Source: Geoalkalibacter subterraneus (GTDB taxonomy: Bacteria; Desulfobacterota; Desulfuromonadia; Desulfuromonadales; Geoalkalibacteraceae). Taken from it: a stretch of DNA of 64,000 bases. The notes beneath the pieces were generated by a model, which saw only the letters and a list, made by a program, of their open reading frames with translations, was not told the DNA's origin and did not search any database. Position numbers and translations under genes: made by a program. The stretch covers positions 248,001-312,000 of the forward strand of contig NZ_CP010311.1 in NCBI RefSeq assembly GCF_000827125.1. Reading direction: 5' to 3'. Of the stretch, positions 54,915-63,957 are shown piece by piece. Numbering within the stretch: position 1 is the stretch's first letter; each line of letters opens with the position of its first letter.

Positions 54915-55990
54915 GTTCGTATATCCACCAGATAGTCGCGATTGATCATCGCTTCGTCGAAGGTTGCCATACCGTTTAACACGCCGATCGCAGCATCGAT
55001 AATACCGAAAGCCAACGGGCAACCGCTGCCTTCACCCAACCGCATGTTCAGGTGCAGCATCGGTTCCAGACCAAGTTCGCGCATGATGTGAACATAGCCG
55101 GGTTCCGCCGACAGATGAGAGGGGATCATGTACTCCCGGACCAGCGGGTTGAGGCGGCATGCGATCAGCGCAGCTGCAGCGGAGATAAAACCATCGATGA
55201 CGATCGGTACTTTGCAATGAGCGGCACCCAGAAAGCAACCGGCCATGCCCGCAACGTCCAGGCCACCGACTTTGGCCAGGACATCCAGTGGATCGTTCGG
55301 GTCGGGCTGATGGAGCGCCAGTGCAGCGCTGATGATCTGTTTCTTACGTATCAGGGTTTCGTCGCTGATGCCACCGCCTTTGCCGACGGCGTCATCGGCA
55401 TCGGCTCCGGTAAAGGCCATGTACACGGCGCTGCTGCAACTGGTGTTGCCGATTCCCATTTCGCCGGTGCCGATCAGGTTATAGCCCTCGTCGACCAGAT
55501 TTTTGACCATCTCGATGCCGATCAGCAGAGCCTGTTCCGCTTCGCAGCGATCCATGGCTGGTTCCTTGGCGAAATTGGCGGTGCCGGGGCGGATTTTGCG
55601 TTTGATCAGGCCCGGATGAGAGAGGGTCGGTTTGATGCCGATGTCAACCACGCGCAAGTCAGCGCCGTTGGCGGCGCTGATGACGCAGATGCCGGTGATG
55701 TTCTTGAGCATATTGATGGACTGGATGGCGGTCACTTCCTGGGGGGCGCAGGCAATACCCTCTTCGACGACACCGTGATCGGCGGCCATGACGATGGTGC
55801 ATTTCTTCCGGGCTGCGGGGGTGATGGTACCGCTGATGGCGGCCACCTGCGCGGCGATTTCTTCCAGTTTCCCCAGACTGCCCGGGGGCTTGACAAGACT
55901 GTCGATGCGTGCCTGGGCGGCGGCGCGGATTTCGGCACTTACGGGTTCGATGGCGTTTATAAAGGTTTGTAGCTTGGAGGTTTGCAGCAT
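54911..55990 (-). CDS. cobT: Nicotinate-nucleotide:dimethylbenzimidazole phosphoribosyltransferase
   Basis: 359 residues. VKPPGSLGKLEEIA, MAADHGVVEEGIACAPQEVT, LIGTGEMGIGNTSCSSAVYM, IVIDGFISAAAALIAC and LGEGSGCPLAFGIIDAAI, covering the binding and catalytic Glu near the end. It activates the lower-ligand base to alpha-ribazole phosphate. Follows cbiO after 39 bases. Confidence 0.97.
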   Translation of the reverse strand: MLQTSKLQTFINAIEPVSAEIRAAAQARIDSLVKPPGSLGKLEEIAAQVAAISGTITPAARKKCTIVMAADHGVVEEGIACAPQEVTAIQSINMLKNITGICVISAANGADLRVVDIGIKPTLSHPGLIKRKIRPGTANFAKEPAMDRCEAEQALLIGIEMVKNLVDEGYNLIGTGEMGIGNTSCSSAVYMAFTGADADDAVGKGGGISDETLIRKKQIISAALALHQPDPNDPLDVLAKVGGLDVAGMAGCFLGAAHCKVPIVIDGFISAAAALIACRLNPLVREYMIPSHLSAEPGYVHIMRELGLEPMLHLNMRLGEGSGCPLAFGIIDAAIGVLNGMATFDEAMINRDYLVDIRT

Positions 55991-56029
55991 GAAAGCTCCT
56001 TTATCGAAAAGTTTTTTCTCGCGAATGTC

Positions 56030-56854
56030 TTAATTTCGTTCCGTTATGTAACGACACAGTTCCTCGACGGTACGCGGCGGGGTACTCCGGGGAGAGCCCA
56101 GCGCATTCCACACCTGCACCACGAAAGGAAGGCCGAGTCCGAAGCGGGTCAGTACCTCCTGCTGTGCAGACAGTGCGTCAGTCGGAATGCGCGCCACGCA
56201 CTTGCCGGCATCCATGATGACCATCGTGTTACTCCACTGATAGGCAAAATCCAGATCATGGGTCGCCAGCACAACACTGAGTCCGCTCGCGTGGAGTTCG
56301 TTGAGCAGATTCAGCAGTTCGTCTTGCATAGCGGGGTCGAGTCCAGCCATGGGTTCATCCAGAATCAGAACTCTGGGATGCATGGCCAGTACTCCGGCGA
56401 GACAGACCCGTTTTTTCTGCCCGAAACTCAGGTGCTGCACCGGCTTATGGGCGCAATCGTTGAGGTGTACAGCAGCAAGTGCCCGATCAACTCTGTGCTG
56501 GACTTCTTCCGCTGCCAGCCCAAGATTGAGCGGCCCGAAGGCAACGTCTTCGCGCACACTGGCGGAAAAAAGCTGACTGTCGGGGTTCTGGAATACCATG
56601 CCGATATCGGTACGCAGGCGGACGAGTTCAGCGCGGCGGTAGTTCAGGAGCCGCTCATCATAGAGCACCTCTCCCTGCTGGGGCTGCAGCAGACCGTTGG
56701 TATGCAGGAGCAGAGTGGTTTTGCCAGCGCCATTGGCACCGAGGACGGCGGTGCGTTCCCCTTCTGCAATCATGAAGGTGCAGTCATCAAGGCCTCTGCT
56801 GCCGTCGGGGTAGCTGTAGTGTACCGCCTGAAATTCGAGAATGGCGCGTGTCAT
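56030..56854 (-). CDS. cbiO: Cobalt ECF transporter ATPase
   Basis: 274 residues. Walker A GANGAGKTTLLLHTNG, Q-loop VFQNPDSQLF, signature LSFGQKKRVCLAGVLAM, Walker B VLILDEPMAGLDP and H-loop ATHDLDF. It energises the CbiMNQO cobalt importer. Overlaps cbiQ by 4 bases. Confidence 0.95.
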   Translation of the reverse strand: MTRAILEFQAVHYSYPDGSRGLDDCTFMIAEGERTAVLGANGAGKTTLLLHTNGLLQPQQGEVLYDERLLNYRRAELVRLRTDIGMVFQNPDSQLFSASVREDVAFGPLNLGLAAEEVQHRVDRALAAVHLNDCAHKPVQHLSFGQKKRVCLAGVLAMHPRVLILDEPMAGLDPAMQDELLNLLNELHASGLSVVLATHDLDFAYQWSNTMVIMDAGKCVARIPTDALSAQQEVLTRFGLGLPFVVQVWNALGSPRSTPPRTVEELCRYITERN

Positions 56855-57615
56855 CCGGCGATCACCATGGCAATATTCAGGCCCGATCCCGCCAGCAGGG
56901 CAATCAGGCTGTCGCGCCCGGCGTGGGGAAAGGTCTGATCGGCAAAGCGCAAAGGACCCTCTCCTGATCGCGCTTGAGCAGCGGCATGCAATTGTCCCGC
57001 CCGTTGCCAGAGTTGCAGCGTGGTATGGGCGATCAGCATTCCCAACGAGCGCAGGGAGCGGTGGGCGCTGATATATCCCAGGCGCGCCATTTGTGCCGTG
57101 CGAGTATCACTTACGACCTGCGCGAAAACAAAAAGCGAACGGTAACCCAGCACCATGATATCGATCAGCAACTCAGGAGTCCGCAAGCGCCGCAACAACG
57201 CCATCATATCTCCTAAAGGGGTCGTCAACGCCAGAAACAGCAGGGCGCAAAGGCAGGCGAGAGAGCGGGTGCACACCAACATCGCCTGCTCGAGCTGTTG
57301 CGGTGGGAAAGAAAACGAAACATCATGCCATGAGTCCCCCCAGGAGAGTGAAAGAGCGATGGAAAACGCACTCAACGCCAGAAAAAACAGCGCCGGGGCA
57401 AGAATGAGCAGATAAGAGCGCCAGGCGACCCGTGCTACGCCCAGTGTCAGAAGTGCAAATACCAGCGTCACGGCAGCGGCAGCCGGCACAGTAGCCGCCA
57501 GAAAAGCCGCGCTCAAACCGCTCAGGGTAAAAATCCCCTTGGCGCTCGGCGCAACATGTCGCCAGGCACCGTAATGACTGAAACGCTCTATGTACATGGC
57601 TGCCCGTTCTGCCAT
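56851..57615 (-). CDS. cbiQ: Cobalt ECF transporter transmembrane protein
   Basis: About 254 residues with several membrane helices and the coupling-helix segments RTAQMARLGY and QLHAAAQARSGEG near the end (Ala-Arg-Gly type). It couples CbiO to the substrate-binding CbiM. An ATG at 57597 ([10 protein letters not shown]) is an equally plausible start. It overlaps the cbiN end. Confidence 0.9.
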   Translation of the reverse strand: MAERAAMYIERFSHYGAWRHVAPSAKGIFTLSGLSAAFLAATVPAAAAVTLVFALLTLGVARVAWRSYLLILAPALFFLALSAFSIALSLSWGDSWHDVSFSFPPQQLEQAMLVCTRSLACLCALLFLALTTPLGDMMALLRRLRTPELLIDIMVLGYRSLFVFAQVVSDTRTAQMARLGYISAHRSLRSLGMLIAHTTLQLWQRAGQLHAAAQARSGEGPLRFADQTFPHAGRDSLIALLAGSGLNIAMVIAG

Positions 57616-57908
57616 GCACGCCGCATCCGCACGCGGGTGATGGAGACGCCAAGATAATAGCCGATGAAGCCGCCGCCAAGAGCGGCCTGAAATGCAAACA
57701 GAAGGGATTCAATCTCTGCGCTGGGGGGCTCCCATAACGGGCCGAACCAGGGCTCGTAGTCCGGCGCAATTTCGATAATAGCATCCATTGCCTCGCCGTC
57801 CGCGCCGGAAAATATCTCTTTATCCGCCACCGGTTGCACCACCCACAGGGGTAGCAGCGCCAGCAGAAAGACTGCCAGTATCAGCAGCAGGTTCTGGTGC
57901 TTTTTCAT
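57588..57908 (-). CDS. cbiN: Cobalt transporter accessory protein
   Basis: 106 residues. Two membrane segments flank a periplasmic loop with [32 protein letters not shown] and a final [11 protein letters not shown], the CbiN pattern. It assists metal loading into CbiM. Overlaps cbiM by 4 bases. Confidence 0.95.
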   Translation of the reverse strand: MKKHQNLLLILAVFLLALLPLWVVQPVADKEIFSGADGEAMDAIIEIAPDYEPWFGPLWEPPSAEIESLLFAFQAALGGGFIGYYLGVSITRVRMRRAWQNGQPCT

Positions 57909-58582
57909 GGCTGTACCTCGCGTGGTTGCAGCAGCTTCATTTTCCTGAGTTCCTGAGGGTTGAAGCGTTTCAGTGCATTAAAAATCAACACCGACAGCAA
58001 CCCTTCGATGAAGGCCAGCGGGAGCTGTGTCAAGGCAAAAATGGAAGCAAACTTGGCGAAAGAAGCGACGAAGCCACCCACCGGATCGGGAAAGGCCAGT
58101 GCCAGTTGCGCCGACGTCGTGAGATAGGTCATCAGGTTAGCGCTGAAGGTGGCAAGAAATACGGCCATTCCAAACGGTAAACGGAATATGCGCGCCAACC
58201 GGAATACGCTGTAGGCCACAAACGGCCCGACAATCGCCATGGAAAAAATGTTGGCCCCCAGCGTTGTGATGCCACCATGGGCCAGCAAAAGCGCCTGAAA
58301 AAGCAGGACCACCAAACCAACGGGCGCCATGGCCGTTGGCCCGAACAGGAGAGCGCCAAATCCCGTCCCGGTAGGGTGGGAGCAACTCCCGGTGACCGAC
58401 GGAATTTTCAGTGCGGAAAGGATAAAGGTAAAGGCGGCCGCAACGCCGAGGAGCATACGATACTCCGGGTGCTTTCGGACTTTTTGGCCGAGGGAATAGA
58501 CTCCGTAAGCGACAACGGGAGCCGACGCCAAGCTCCAGCCGATTGCGTGATCAGCTGGGAGAAATCCTTCCATGATGTGCAT
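57905..58582 (-). CDS. cbiM: Cobalt ECF transporter substrate-binding subunit
   Basis: 225 residues beginning [16 protein letters not shown]; the N-terminal Met-His-Ile loop binds the metal ion. [17 protein letters not shown] and [19 protein letters not shown] are conserved. The AGGAGGG in front of the ATG at 58582 sets the start; the longer frame to 58696 would run through the riboswitch terminator. It is the first gene of the thirteen-gene operon. Confidence 0.96.
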   Translation of the reverse strand: MHIMEGFLPADHAIGWSLASAPVVAYGVYSLGQKVRKHPEYRMLLGVAAAFTFILSALKIPSVTGSCSHPTGTGFGALLFGPTAMAPVGLVVLLFQALLLAHGGITTLGANIFSMAIVGPFVAYSVFRLARIFRLPFGMAVFLATFSANLMTYLTTSAQLALAFPDPVGGFVASFAKFASIFALTQLPLAFIEGLLSVLIFNALKRFNPQELRKMKLLQPREVQP

Positions 58583-58625
58583 CTTTTCCCTCCTGTGTTC
58601 CCATTTGGCAGCGTGAGGGGCGCGA

Positions 58626-58663
58626 TAAAAAACCCGCCTCCTGAAAAGACAGGGGCGGGTTTC
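58626..58663 (-). terminator. Riboswitch-controlled terminator upstream of cbiM
   Basis: On the minus strand AAACCCGCCCCTGTC and its complement GACAGGAGGCGGGTTTTTT (one mismatch) form a stem with a T tract, about 45 bases before cbiM. It is the likely off-state switch of the cobalamin riboswitch. Confidence 0.92.
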
Positions 58664-58719
58664 CGAATTTAAAGCCGCGCGTGCCCACGCTCCCATACCC
58701 GGGGAGATAAAAGTGGATG

Positions 58720-58922
58720 TTTCGACGGCAGGTCTTCTGACTTACGAGTTTCCGTTAACAACCGGAACCTGTGGCAGCCTTCCCGATTAAAAAAATTAAC
58801 CAGTGGCATCATTGCCCGAGGTTTAACTCGCTTACAGCGGCGGGTCCGTGGAGGATTTACACCTCACTTCCCGTTGTCGTTATACCCAGCGTAGAGCGAC
58901 AAGCCTTGCGGCACCGGCGAAA
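58720..58922 (-). promoter_or_regulatory. Cobalamin (AdoCbl) riboswitch
   Basis: On the minus strand the conserved elements appear in order: GGGAAGTGAGGTGTAAATCC, CCGCCGCTGTAAGCG, then the B12-box-like ATGCCACTGG, then GGGAAGGC, and at the 3' end GTCAGAAGACCTGCC. These are the core of the cobalamin riboswitch. Binding of adenosylcobalamin should favour the terminator at 58626-58663 and reduce expression of cbiM through cbiR. Confidence 0.96.
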
Positions 58923-59059
58923 CTTTTCAAATTGTTGATCGTTTATAGGAATTCTTGTGGCCTGGTGTCAAGGTTTAATTTGTCACCCACAGGCGGGGTT
59001 CCAAAGTCTGGCAACCAAGGAATTACAACCATCCAACTCTGTTTTGCCTCAGCCGGAAA

Positions 59060-59581
59060 TGGGCTCACATCAACAGCATCGATTACGACCCGAATGATGA
59101 CTCTATCATCCTCTCCTTGCGTCATCAGGGCGTGATCAAGGTTGGTCGGGACAAAGAGGTCAAATGGATCCTTGCTCCCAACGTCGGCTGGACCAAGGAC
59201 ATGGCCGCCAAGGTGCTGACCCCCGTTGACGGCAAGGGCAGAAAACTCGACTGCGTAGGTGCCAAATGCAACAACACGGAGTTTGACTGGAGCTTTACCC
59301 AGCATACGGCTTGGCTCAGTGAGCGTGGCGAGAACAACGAGCGCTACACGACCATGAGTGTTTTCGACAATGGTGACGGCCGTGAGCTTGAACAGCCGGC
59401 TCTTTCCCAGGACAAGTGGTCCCGCGCCGCCGAGTACAGGATCGATGAGAAGAACCTGACGGTCCAGCAGACCTGGCAGTTCGGCAAGGAGCGCGGCTGG
59501 GACTGGTACAGTGCCGTGACCTCGAACGTCAAGTACGATCCTGAAATGAAGACCTATTTCTTGTCAGCCCATACCAGATAA
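59060..59581 (+). pseudogene. C-terminal fragment of an arylsulfate sulfotransferase (ASST)
   Basis: The frame from 59060 reads WAHINSIDYDPNDDSIILSL, then RHQGVIKVGRDKEVKWILAP, TPVDGKGRK, WSFTQHTAW, FDNGDGRELEQPAL and YRIDEKNLTVQQTW, which is the end of a six-bladed arylsulfotransferase. About 174 residues remain of a roughly 600-residue secreted enzyme. The N-terminal two thirds and signal peptide are missing and the junction lies right after the riboswitch. It is probably not expressed. Confidence 0.85.
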
Positions 59582-59624
59582 AGGGGATAGTCGTGATATG
59601 TTAACCGGTCGGATCCTGAACCAG

Positions 59625-60401
59625 CTAACAATTCTTCCATTCAGGGGCGCGTTTTGCCAGAAAGGCGCTGACGCCTTCAACCGCATCCTCCGTGGAGCTG
59701 AGAGTCGCAAACAGATCATCCATCAGGTCCAGCCCCTGGTGATAAGGGATATCCTGCAGCCGGTTGATTCCCTCCTTGCCGATCTGCAGGGCGAGCGGGC
59801 TTTTGGCGGCCAGTTTTTCCGCCAGGCTGCTGGCGGCTTCCTGCAGTTGGGCTTCGGGCACCACCCGGTTGACCAGCCCCAGTCTCTGCGCCTCCTGCGC
59901 CTTGATCGTGTCTCCCGTCAAAACCATCTCCAGCGTTTTCTTGCGGCCGATTAATCGGATCATCGGTGCCGCCGGTCCCAGGCAGATCAAGCCGACATTG
60001 ATGGCGGTGGTTCCGAATACTGCTGTGTCGGCAGCCAGGGTCAGATCGCAGCCGAAGGCCAGACCGGCGCCGTTGGCCACGGCATAGCCGTGCACGGCGG
60101 CAATTGTCACCGTTTTCATCCGCGCAAGAGTGTGGTAGAAAACATCAATCTGATAAAGGAACTCACGCGCTTCACGCTGGGTGCGGGAGGGAAACTGGTC
60201 GAGCGATATGCCCGTGCAGAAATTCTTGCCAGCTCCGTTGATCACGACAACCCGGATGTCCGGATCATTTTCCATGTCCCAGAGGGCGGCATCAAGTTGC
60301 TGGGCAAAGGGGATGGTGAACGTATTCATCGCCTCGGGGCGGTTCAATGTGATCCGCCCAATGGCGCCTTCTTTGCTGCTGACAATCAGGTCTTGAGACA
60401 T
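59625..60401 (-). CDS. Enoyl-CoA hydratase/isomerase-family protein
   Basis: 258 residues of crotonase fold: [40 protein letters not shown] and [20 protein letters not shown] (oxyanion hole). The usual PGAGGTQRL-type catalytic segment reads [16 protein letters not shown], so the catalytic acids of classical hydratases are altered. The family has many reactions and I cannot name the substrate. AGGGAGGAC precedes the ATG. Confidence 0.8.
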   Translation of the reverse strand: MSQDLIVSSKEGAIGRITLNRPEAMNTFTIPFAQQLDAALWDMENDPDIRVVVINGAGKNFCTGISLDQFPSRTQREAREFLYQIDVFYHTLARMKTVTIAAVHGYAVANGAGLAFGCDLTLAADTAVFGTTAINVGLICLGPAAPMIRLIGRKKTLEMVLTGDTIKAQEAQRLGLVNRVVPEAQLQEAASSLAEKLAAKSPLALQIGKEGINRLQDIPYHQGLDLMDDLFATLSSTEDAVEGVSAFLAKRAPEWKNC

Positions 60402-60505
60402 ATGTCCTCCCTGCAGGTGAATTGGCGATATCGGAAAAGGGTCTTATTGTTTTTTTAACATCCCTGCGGGGCAGTGCAAGAGCTTCATTTGGAGAGGAGG
60501 AAAAG

Positions 60506-61132
60506 ATGGCGGTTTTTGAGGTCAAACATCCGCTGGTCAAGCATAAACTGGGTTTGATGCGACACAAGAGCATCAGCACCAAGGATTTCCGGGAACTTGC
60601 CTCCGAAGTGGCGCGCATGCTGACCTATGAGGCCACCCGCGATCTGGAAACAGAGCCGCATAACACCCATGGCTGGGCCGGGCCTGTCGAGGTGGAAAGG
60701 ATCAAGGGGAAGAAGATTACCATTGTTCCCATCCTGCGGGCAGGGCTGGGGATGATGGACGGGGTGCTCGATTTGATCCCCAGCGTCAAGGTCAGCGTGG
60801 TTGGCCTCTATCGCGATGAGACAACGCTTGAACCGGTCACTTATTTCAGCAAACTAGCCGGCAATATGGCCAGCCGCACCGCGCTGATCCTCGATCCGAT
60901 GCTGGCGACCGGTGGCAGCCTGGTGGCGACCGTGGATATGCTCAAGGAGGTCGGATGCACCAGTATCCGTGGTATCTTCCTGGTGGCGGCGCCTGAAGGG
61001 ATTGAGCGCCTGCAGCATAAACACCCCGATGTCGACCTCTACGTTGCGGCCATCGATGAGCGACTGGATGAAAACGGTTATATCCTGCCTGGTCTTGGCG
61101 ATGCCGGGGACAAGATTTTCGGCACCCGATAA
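60506..61132 (+). CDS. upp: Uracil phosphoribosyltransferase
   Basis: 208 residues. [20 protein letters not shown] at the start, [18 protein letters not shown], the PRPP loop [16 protein letters not shown] and [11 protein letters not shown] at the end. It salvages uracil to UMP in the cytoplasm. GGAGAGGAGG precedes the ATG. Confidence 0.97.
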   Translation: MAVFEVKHPLVKHKLGLMRHKSISTKDFRELASEVARMLTYEATRDLETEPHNTHGWAGPVEVERIKGKKITIVPILRAGLGMMDGVLDLIPSVKVSVVGLYRDETTLEPVTYFSKLAGNMASRTALILDPMLATGGSLVATVDMLKEVGCTSIRGIFLVAAPEGIERLQHKHPDVDLYVAAIDERLDENGYILPGLGDAGDKIFGTR

Positions 61133-61175
61133 CACCGCCAGGCTTTTCAGGACAAATATTGGAGAAGGTTTTTAT

Positions 61176-61600
61176 ATGCTCCCTGCACAGTGCGTCGTTC
61201 TTGACCTCGAAACCACAGGCACCAGCCCCCAGTATGACCGCATCATCGAGATCGGGCTCTGCGAAATCGAGCAGGGCCGCGTGGTGGGAGAGTGGTCATC
61301 GCTGGTCAACCCCGAAGTGCGCCTGTCGCCTTTTATCGTTCAGTACACCGGCATCAGCGACGCGCTGGTGGCCGAGGCGCCGCCTTTACCCCCAGTATCG
61401 GCGCCATGGGCTCGATGCGCTGATTGAGCGGCACGGGCTGCGGGCTGAGGCACGCCACCGCGCCCTGGGTGATGTGCGTATGACCTGGGAGTTCGTCTGC
61501 CGGGCGCTGGAGGAAAACCCGCCTGAAACCGTATCGCATGCCTTGGACAAGATCCTTGGCCCTCTCGCTGCCCAGTCCGGTCACCAAAGCTCCTCCCAAA
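61176..61600 (+). pseudogene. DnaQ/PolIII-epsilon-type 3'-5' exonuclease, internally deleted and frameshifted
   Basis: The first frame (MLPAQCVVLDLETTGTSPQY, RIIEIGLCEIEQG, FIVQYTGISDALVAEAP) holds Exo I. It then jumps to a second frame: YRRHGLDALIERHGLRAEAR followed by HRALGDVRMTWEFV, which is Exo III. The roughly 75-80 residues that should lie between, including Exo II (VAHNAxFDxxFL), are absent. The first frame alone stops at 61427. No stop is found before the catalase terminator for the second frame. A good GGAGAAGG precedes the ATG. It is clearly broken. Confidence 0.82.
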
Positions 61601-61632
61601 AAAAAGAGAGCGGCACAGCAGGCCGCTCTCTT
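61598..61632 (-). terminator. Rho-independent terminator of katA
   Basis: On the minus strand AAGAGAGCGGC and GCCGCTCTCTT pair around a 6-base loop, followed by TTTTTTTT. Confidence 0.93.
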
Positions 61633-61664
61633 CGAGGTGTAGTAAGCGATAATCCGGGGCAGGG

Positions 61665-63119
61665 TCAGCTCCCCTTGACTCCCTTGGCGATGCGGCTGCC
61701 GACCTCTTTGTCGATATTGCTCCAGTATTCGAGGGCGCGCTTCAGAACCGGTTCCGAGACGCCGCCTTTGAGATGGCCGACCACGTTGGACACCAGCCGG
61801 TCGCGTTGGGCGTCGTTCATGACCTCGCGCACCAGGGCGCCGGGCTGGCTGAAGTCGTCATCATCCTTGCGCAGGGTATAGGCCGTGCGCATGAACTCCC
61901 CGCTGGCACTCCAGACCGCGGACTCGGGGTAGCGCTCCGGGTCGGCTTGCGGGCCGCCCTTGGAGTTCGGGACATACACCGGATCGGAGACATTGTCGAT
62001 CCGCATTGCGCCGCCTTTGCTGTAGCTGTGCACCGGGCATTTCGGCCGGTTGACCGGAATCTGCCTGTAGTTGACGCCCAGGCGTGCGCGGTGGGCATCG
62101 GCATAGGAAATCAGGCGGGCAAGCAGCATGCGGTCGGGGCTTGGGCCGATGCCGGGAACGAAGTTGTTCGGCTCGAAAGCGGCCTGTTCGATCTCGGTGT
62201 GGAAGTCGCTCGGGTTGCGATTCAACGTCAATCGGCCGACCTCGTGCAGGGGATAATCCTCGTGCGGCCAGACCTTGGTCAGGTCGAAGGGATTGAAGCG
62301 ATAGTTGGCTGCCTCCTCGAAGGGCATGATCTGCACCTTCAGCGTCCAGCTAGGGCAATCGCCTTTCTTGATCGCGTTGAACAGGTCGCGGCGATGGCAG
62401 TCGGCGTCTTCGCCGGCGATGCGGTCGGCCTCCTCCTGGGGGAGGGTCTCGATCCCCTGGTCGGTCTTGAAGTGGTATTTGACCCAGAAGCGCTCACCCT
62501 TGGCATTGACCCACATATAGGTATGACTGGTATAGCCGTTCATGTGGCGATAGCTCCTGGGAACGCCGCGGTCACTCATCAGGATGGTGACCTGGTGGGC
62601 GGTCTCGGGCGACAGGGTCCAGAAATCCCACTGCATGTCGTTGTCGCGCAGGCCGCTGTCGGCGCGGCGTTTCTGCGAGTGGATGAAATGCTGGAATTTC
62701 ATCGGATCGCGCACGAAGAACACCGGCGTGTTGTTGCCGACCATGTCGTAGTTGCCCTCGGAAGTGTAGAACTTGAGGGCAAAACCGCGCACATCCCGCC
62801 AGGTGTCGGGGCTGCCGCCCTCGCCGGCGACTGTCGAAAAACGGGCCAGCACATCGGTCTTGGTCCCGGGCTGGAACAGCGCGGCCTTGGTGTAGGCGCT
62901 GACATCCTGGGTGACTTCAAAGTGCCCAAAGGCCCCCGAGCCCTTCGCGTGGGGCTGGCGGTCGGGAATCATCTCCCGGTTGAAGCTGGCCATCTGTTCC
63001 ATGAGATAGTGATCATGCAGCAGGATAGGACCGTCGGGGCCGACGGTCAGGGAAAATTCATCGCTGGAGACCGGGGCTCCCGCGTCGGTGGTGGTGAATT
63101 TTGGATCGTCTTTTTTCAT
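61665..63119 (-). CDS. katA: Monofunctional haem catalase (clade 3 type)
   Basis: 484 residues, the small-subunit length. Includes the distal-His region [17 protein letters not shown]..., [38 protein letters not shown] and the proximal Tyr segment [17 protein letters not shown]. It disproportionates H2O2 in the cytoplasm. AAGGAGACAG precedes the ATG. It is separately transcribed and ends in a strong terminator. Useful to a strict or tolerant anaerobe exposed to air. Confidence 0.97.
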   Translation of the reverse strand: MKKDDPKFTTTDAGAPVSSDEFSLTVGPDGPILLHDHYLMEQMASFNREMIPDRQPHAKGSGAFGHFEVTQDVSAYTKAALFQPGTKTDVLARFSTVAGEGGSPDTWRDVRGFALKFYTSEGNYDMVGNNTPVFFVRDPMKFQHFIHSQKRRADSGLRDNDMQWDFWTLSPETAHQVTILMSDRGVPRSYRHMNGYTSHTYMWVNAKGERFWVKYHFKTDQGIETLPQEEADRIAGEDADCHRRDLFNAIKKGDCPSWTLKVQIMPFEEAANYRFNPFDLTKVWPHEDYPLHEVGRLTLNRNPSDFHTEIEQAAFEPNNFVPGIGPSPDRMLLARLISYADAHRARLGVNYRQIPVNRPKCPVHSYSKGGAMRIDNVSDPVYVPNSKGGPQADPERYPESAVWSASGEFMRTAYTLRKDDDDFSQPGALVREVMNDAQRDRLVSNVVGHLKGGVSEPVLKRALEYWSNIDKEVGSRIAKGVKGS

Positions 63120-63392
63120 GTGGTCTGTCTCCTTTTCGGCAGAAAATCATTTTGTCGAGACGTGATGCTGTGACAACAAAGAGTAGCAAAAAAAAATTAA
63201 ATTGCAGGACTGCAGGATAAATATTTCTGCCATTTTTCGTCAGTTAGGCAGATGCCGAATAGCTCGTGTTCTGCCGAACAATAGATCGCGCTTGATTGCG
63301 GTGTGTCCCGGCGCTAGGATTGCCCTTCGTGCTTTGGTCACGATGTAGGCGATATTCCAGGGCTGTACGTCGGCTCTTTAAGGAGGCTTTTT

Positions 63393-63872
63393 ATGGAAAA
63401 ACAGGAAAAGAATACTGAAGTCTGTCCCCCGGTTGATCTGAGCGGCGAGGCGGGTTGGACGCCTTTTGATGCGCCTTCTCTGGTGGGGGCCTCGCTGCGT
63501 TTTGTGTCCGGAGAGCCGGATGGCAACCGCTACCGGGTGCGCTATTACAAGGATGACGCCGAGCAGCTGCGGGCACGCATCTGGTTCGGACCTGAAACGG
63601 AAGGCCCCCCGGGGCACGCCCATGGCGGCGCCATGGCGGCGGTGCTGGACGAAGTGCTGGGGTTGGCGGCCTGGGCGGCAGGCCACTCCATCGTGGTCGG
63701 CAATCTCAATGTCAGCTTCCGCAATCTTCTGCCGCTTGAACAGGTGGTGACGGTGGAGAGCGAGGTCGTTTCCGCCCAGGGACGCAAGGTGATGGTACAT
63801 GGGCGGATCTGCTTGGGAGAAACTGTTTTCGCCGAAGCCGAGTGCCTCTGCATCACCATTCGCGATAAATAA
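63393..63872 (+). CDS. PaaI-like hotdog-fold thioesterase
   Basis: 159 residues. HGGAMAAVLDEVLGLAAWAA is the hotdog helix with the conserved Gly-Gly and acidic catalytic residue, followed by the VGNLNVSFRNLLPLEQVV strand. Such enzymes hydrolyse acyl- or aryl-CoA esters; the substrate is unknown. AAGGAGG precedes the ATG. The first 40 residues are not conserved in shorter relatives. Confidence 0.85.
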   Translation: MEKQEKNTEVCPPVDLSGEAGWTPFDAPSLVGASLRFVSGEPDGNRYRVRYYKDDAEQLRARIWFGPETEGPPGHAHGGAMAAVLDEVLGLAAWAAGHSIVVGNLNVSFRNLLPLEQVVTVESEVVSAQGRKVMVHGRICLGETVFAEAECLCITIRDK

Positions 63873-63920
63873 AATTACAAAATCCCTTTCGTTCTAATGC
63901 TCCCGGCTGTCACCGCCGAC

Positions 63921-63957
63921 AAGAAAAGCAGAAATCTATCTTTGTAGATCTTTTCTT
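63921..63957. terminator. Possible AT-rich hairpin downstream of the thioesterase gene
   Basis: AAGAAAA and TTTTCTT enclose ATCTA/TAGAT, giving a symmetric stem-loop with T-rich end about 50 bases after the stop codon. It could terminate transcription in either direction. The rest of the window to 64000 shows no gene. Confidence 0.45.

Noticed and set aside
55052-55972. 306-residue forward frame
   Set aside because: Antisense to cobT, which has all conserved segments.
58583-58696. N-terminal extension of cbiM
   Set aside because: It would translate the riboswitch terminator; the ATG at 58582 has a strong ribosome-binding site and the standard MHIMEG start.
61773-63173. 466-residue forward frame
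   Set aside because: Antisense to katA; low-complexity Val/Gly/Ala/His composition typical of shadow frames.
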